Source: an uncultured Flavobacteriaceae bacterium
GTDB taxonomy: Bacteria; Bacteroidota; Bacteroidia; Flavobacteriales; Flavobacteriaceae
Reading direction: 5' to 3'
DNA: 64,000 nucleotides
Assembly: GCA_947504035.1 (NCBI GenBank)
Contig: CANNGA010000011.1
Coordinates: forward strand, 80,279-144,278
The translations under genes were made by a program, and so were the position numbers. This document shows positions 61,649 to 64,000 of this stretch, in pieces; the first letter of the stretch is position 1; every line of letters begins with the position of its first letter. The notes under the pieces were generated by a model. The model did not search any database and had not been told where the DNA came from. It saw only the letters and a program-made list of their open reading frames with translations.

Positions 61649-64000
61649 TTATCTGTTTATATATAACCATCCTGCTTGTGGCGCTGTTCCATCTCCCTTA
61701 TCAAACACATAGTAATAGGTGCCTGAAGGTAATTCAGAAGACTCATTTAAAACGGCCCTTCCATTAGAAATTCCATTAAACTCATTGTTATACCCTCGTT
61801 TTTTGTAAACGATATTACCCCAGCGGTTATAAATCTCTAAAGTATTATTAGGGAACAAGTCTACATTGGTGATTACAAACGTTTCATTGGCATCTGTACC
61901 ATCACTGTTGCCTGGAGATATTAGGTTAAAGACTTCTAAATCGCCATCGGCTGTTAACAATGTTACTGTTGGATCATCTTCTGTGTTATCGTCTAAATCG
62001 TCACCATCATCACTGACATCTGATACCGATTCTGATCTTCCGTTAATACCGGAACCAGAGGCTATAACTGAGTTAAATACCCCTCCTGCATCTATTGCTG
62101 CCTGTGTTATTTCATAGTCAACTAAATACGTAGCTACTTCTCCTGGTAATAACGTGCCTTCTGCACTATTAAGTGATGCTTCATTAAACACTGGGACTAA
62201 GACCAATGCTTCGCTCTCCTGATTCCCGTTATCTACAAGGAAACTATTACCTTCTCGGTCTGTAAAGATATCATCTACAGTAACATCTACTAAAGTAACG
62301 CTTCCTGTATTTGCTACTAAAATCGTATACCTTATAACATCACCAACAGTAGTGCCTGTGACTTCTGCTGTTTTTGTAGCCTCTATAGAAATGTTACAAT
62401 TAATAGTCGACGTGACTGCTAAAGTAATGTCTTGCTCTAAGAAATCACATGGATTTAATGGATCTGTATTAGAGCTAACCTCTGTGCTGTTAATCACACC
62501 ATCGCCATCACAATCAACAACTAACCAGTCTCCTGTAACACTACTGATATCTTGACTCTCAACAGTGTAATCACAAGTATTACGTGGATCTGTTCCATCT
62601 CCTATCTCTGTCCCGTTACTTACACCATCACCATCGCAATCTAAAGATTTCCATAAAGTTGATGTTGCCGTCACATCTTGTATAGAACCATCATAATCAC
62701 ATGAATCGTTAGGATCTGTTCCGTTTGCATCTGGAATACCATTGCCGTCTATATCAACTTCTTCTCCATTGGTTACCCCATCGCCATCACAATCGGCAGT
62801 GTACCATAAACTGGTTCTGTCTGTTAAATCTACATTTGCTACATCGCCTCCTACACAAGGATTTAATGGTTCTGGATCTAAACTATTTGGTACGCCATCA
62901 CCATCGCAATCGCCTACTCCTAATAGATTACATTCTTCAAAGGTTAGGGTTACTAATGCTGCGTTACTTCTGTTACCTTCATCATCTGCTACAGTATATC
63001 CTATGGCCATTGGATCGCCTTCAAAACCAGTCTCTGGTGTAAAGGTTATTATGCCCGTTGTAGCATCTACCGTCCAAACTCCTTCTCCTGTTACAACTAA
63101 TGCGTCTCCTGGATTAGCTGTCCCTACAATTTGAACTGTTGTTGGATCTACGATATCTCCTGTAGTATCATTGGTCAATACATCTACACTTACAGCCAAT
63201 CCTATAGCGTTGTTTGAACGCGTATCGTCTTCTGTCATTGGTGTATAATCTATCGTAATGCTTGCTTCGTTGGAAACATTGCCGTCATTATCGTCTACGG
63301 TATAGTTTATAGGACTAGGATCATTGGTAAAGCTAGGTTCTGGACTAAACGTCACATCACCTAATGGATTAACTTCCCAAACTCCTTCACCTGGTACAGT
63401 AAGACCTATTATATCCCCTTCTGAATCAAACACGATCATTGTTGCTCCTGTTGGTATGATCAAATTCACACTGGTTGGATCGATAGTCCCATCGGCATCT
63501 GTATCATCATTAACAACATTTACAAAAGCTGAACTTTGCGGAAGTGTTGGTAAACTCGTATTAGGTGTTGCCACTGGTGCTACCGTATTGTAATCTAAAG
63601 TTACAGTTGCTGGATTACTGGTATTCCCATCGTTATCATCTATAGTATAAGTAATTGGTGTTGGATCGGCTGTAAAGCCTACTTCTGGCGTGAATATAAT
63701 TTCACCTGCTGGTGTTGTCGTCCATGCCCCTTGTCCTATTACCGTTAAAGTCGTTGAATCACCATCACCATCGGCATCTGTAGGATCAATAACGATACTG
63801 GTTAGATCTAATGTACCATCTAAATCTCTGTCTACATTACCACTACCATTGTCGTTTATTACGGCTACTGTAACTGACATTCCTGCCATTAATCCTGTTA
63901 TAGTATCGTCTTCTGCAATAGGCGCCAACTGTGTGAAGCTTACATCTACTTGACCTTCATCGGTTAAGCCGTCTTCGTCTTCTACGGTGTATACAAAGCT
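61649..64000 (-). CDS. T9SS adhesin with Ig-like, TSP3 and CHU_C domains, 5' part outside window
   Basis: The frame is open to the right edge; the nominal start at 63928 is an internal TTG, and another 24 codons are visible beyond it (EDEDGLTDEGQVDVSF). The visible part has tandem ~110-residue CshA-type/Ig-like repeats (DPTPITYTIDDNDGNTSNPATVTLDY and variants), thrombospondin-3-type calcium-binding repeats (DCDGDGVTNGEE), a DUF11-like domain (IRYTILVANTGSV) and a CHU_C sorting domain at the end (TLEIYNRWGNIVYKKRGYNNEF, LPSGTYYYVFDKG). This is a T9SS type B cargo, probably a surface adhesin used in gliding or attachment. It is unrelated to the PUL by motif and has no PUL operator in view. Confidence 0.85.
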   Translation of the reverse strand, partial: SFVYTVEDEDGLTDEGQVDVSFTQLAPIAEDDTITGLMAGMSVTVAVINDNGSGNVDRDLDGTLDLTSIVIDPTDADGDGDSTTLTVIGQGAWTTTPAGEIIFTPEVGFTADPTPITYTIDDNDGNTSNPATVTLDYNTVAPVATPNTSLPTLPQSSAFVNVVNDDTDADGTIDPTSVNLIIPTGATMIVFDSEGDIIGLTVPGEGVWEVNPLGDVTFSPEPSFTNDPSPINYTVDDNDGNVSNEASITIDYTPMTEDDTRSNNAIGLAVSVDVLTNDTTGDIVDPTTVQIVGTANPGDALVVTGEGVWTVDATTGIITFTPETGFEGDPMAIGYTVADDEGNRSNAALVTLTFEECNLLGVGDCDGDGVPNSLDPEPLNPCVGGDVANVDLTDRTSLWYTADCDGDGVTNGEEVDIDGNGIPDANGTDPNDSCDYDGSIQDVTATSTLWKSLDCDGDGVSNGTEIGDGTDPRNTCDYTVESQDISSVTGDWLVVDCDGDGVINSTEVSSNTDPLNPCDFLEQDITLAVTSTINCNISIEATKTAEVTGTTVGDVIRYTILVANTGSVTLVDVTVDDIFTDREGNSFLVDNGNQESEALVLVPVFNEASLNSAEGTLLPGEVATYLVDYEITQAAIDAGGVFNSVIASGSGINGRSESVSDVSDDGDDLDDNTEDDPTVTLLTADGDLEVFNLISPGNSDGTDANETFVITNVDLFPNNTLEIYNRWGNIVYKKRGYNNEFNGISNGRAVLNESSELPSGTYYYVFDKGDGTAPQAGWLYINR

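Noticed and set aside
62440..62920. Regular short repeats that could suggest a CRISPR array
   Set aside because: The repeats are in frame and encode DCDGDGV thrombospondin-3 motifs in the adhesin; spacers and constant repeats are absent.
62725..63134. Overlapping plus-strand open frames within the adhesin gene
   Set aside because: They are antisense shadows of the repetitive calcium-binding region and have no start signal or homology.
1..64000. tRNA, rRNA, insertion sequences, integrases and toxin-antitoxin pairs
   Set aside because: I looked for these on both strands and saw none; no transposase or integrase motifs occur in the translated frames.

Overview
The window is a large polysaccharide utilisation locus (PUL) of a marine Flavobacteriia, followed by a gliding/type IX secretion (T9SS) adhesin cluster. 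The assignment to Bacteroidota rests on the SusC/SusD pair, the C-terminal T9SS sorting domains, the PorP/SprF protein, low GC, and promoters with a TAnnTTTG-type -7 element. The likely substrate is ulvan or a closely related sulfated rhamnose/uronate/xylose glycan. The window encodes three BNR_4 beta-propeller proteins of the kind found among ulvan lyases, a set of small jelly-roll proteins resembling PL28, an L-rhamnose mutarotase, a GH105 unsaturated uronyl hydrolase, three S1 sulfatases, three GH43 and three GH3 enzymes, and a GH2 enzyme. The substrate is inferred from this gene content; no enzyme family assignment could be searched.

Layout. 1-5.2 kb: two BNR_4 lyases (the first cut by the window edge) and rhamnose mutarotase. 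5.5-11.7 kb: GH3, then a GH5-GH3 operon. 11.9-16.6 kb: susC-susD. 17.3-24.1 kb: GH43, sulfatase, heparinase-like and DUF1080 genes, all on the minus strand. 24.3-26.3 kb: a DUF3352/MORN-type gene that looks unrelated to the PUL. 26.8-30.6 kb (plus strand): three secreted jelly-roll lipoproteins. 30.8-40.8 kb (minus): sulfatase, GH43, an unclassified alpha/alpha-toroid protein, a jelly-roll lyase between two repeated modules, and a BNR_4 lyase. 41.2-42.2 kb (plus): a fourth jelly-roll lipoprotein. 42.3-47.8 kb (minus): a three-gene operon of cytochrome c/DUF1549/DUF1553, DUF1501 and NHL proteins. 48.2-57.4 kb: a GH43-GH3-GH105-sulfatase-GH2 operon. 57.6 kb: a linker-rich lipoprotein. 58.7-64 kb: OmpA/PD40, PorP/SprF and a T9SS adhesin.

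How it may work. Surface lyases carrying binding modules and jelly-roll lipoproteins would cut the polymer, SusCD would import the fragments, and sulfatases, GH105, GH43, GH3 and GH2 would finish depolymerisation. Rhamnose mutarotase would feed rhamnose catabolism. Transcription units across the PUL share an upstream element, N6-NNCA-GGAYAG, which reads as a 10-bp-period direct repeat. In ten of twelve copies it lies 24-25 bp upstream of a TAnnTTTG-like -7 hexamer, which is the place normally held by the -33 element. This looks like the operator of one PUL-wide activator that is not encoded in the window.

Other points of interest are a short remnant of an NHL paralogue with its orphan terminator between divergent genes, a divergent fifth jelly-roll paralogue, a Planctomycete-like cytochrome/DUF1501 module together with a DUF1080 protein, two GH43 proteins without the usual acid-Glu motif, and a structured 140-bp intergenic repeat present twice.
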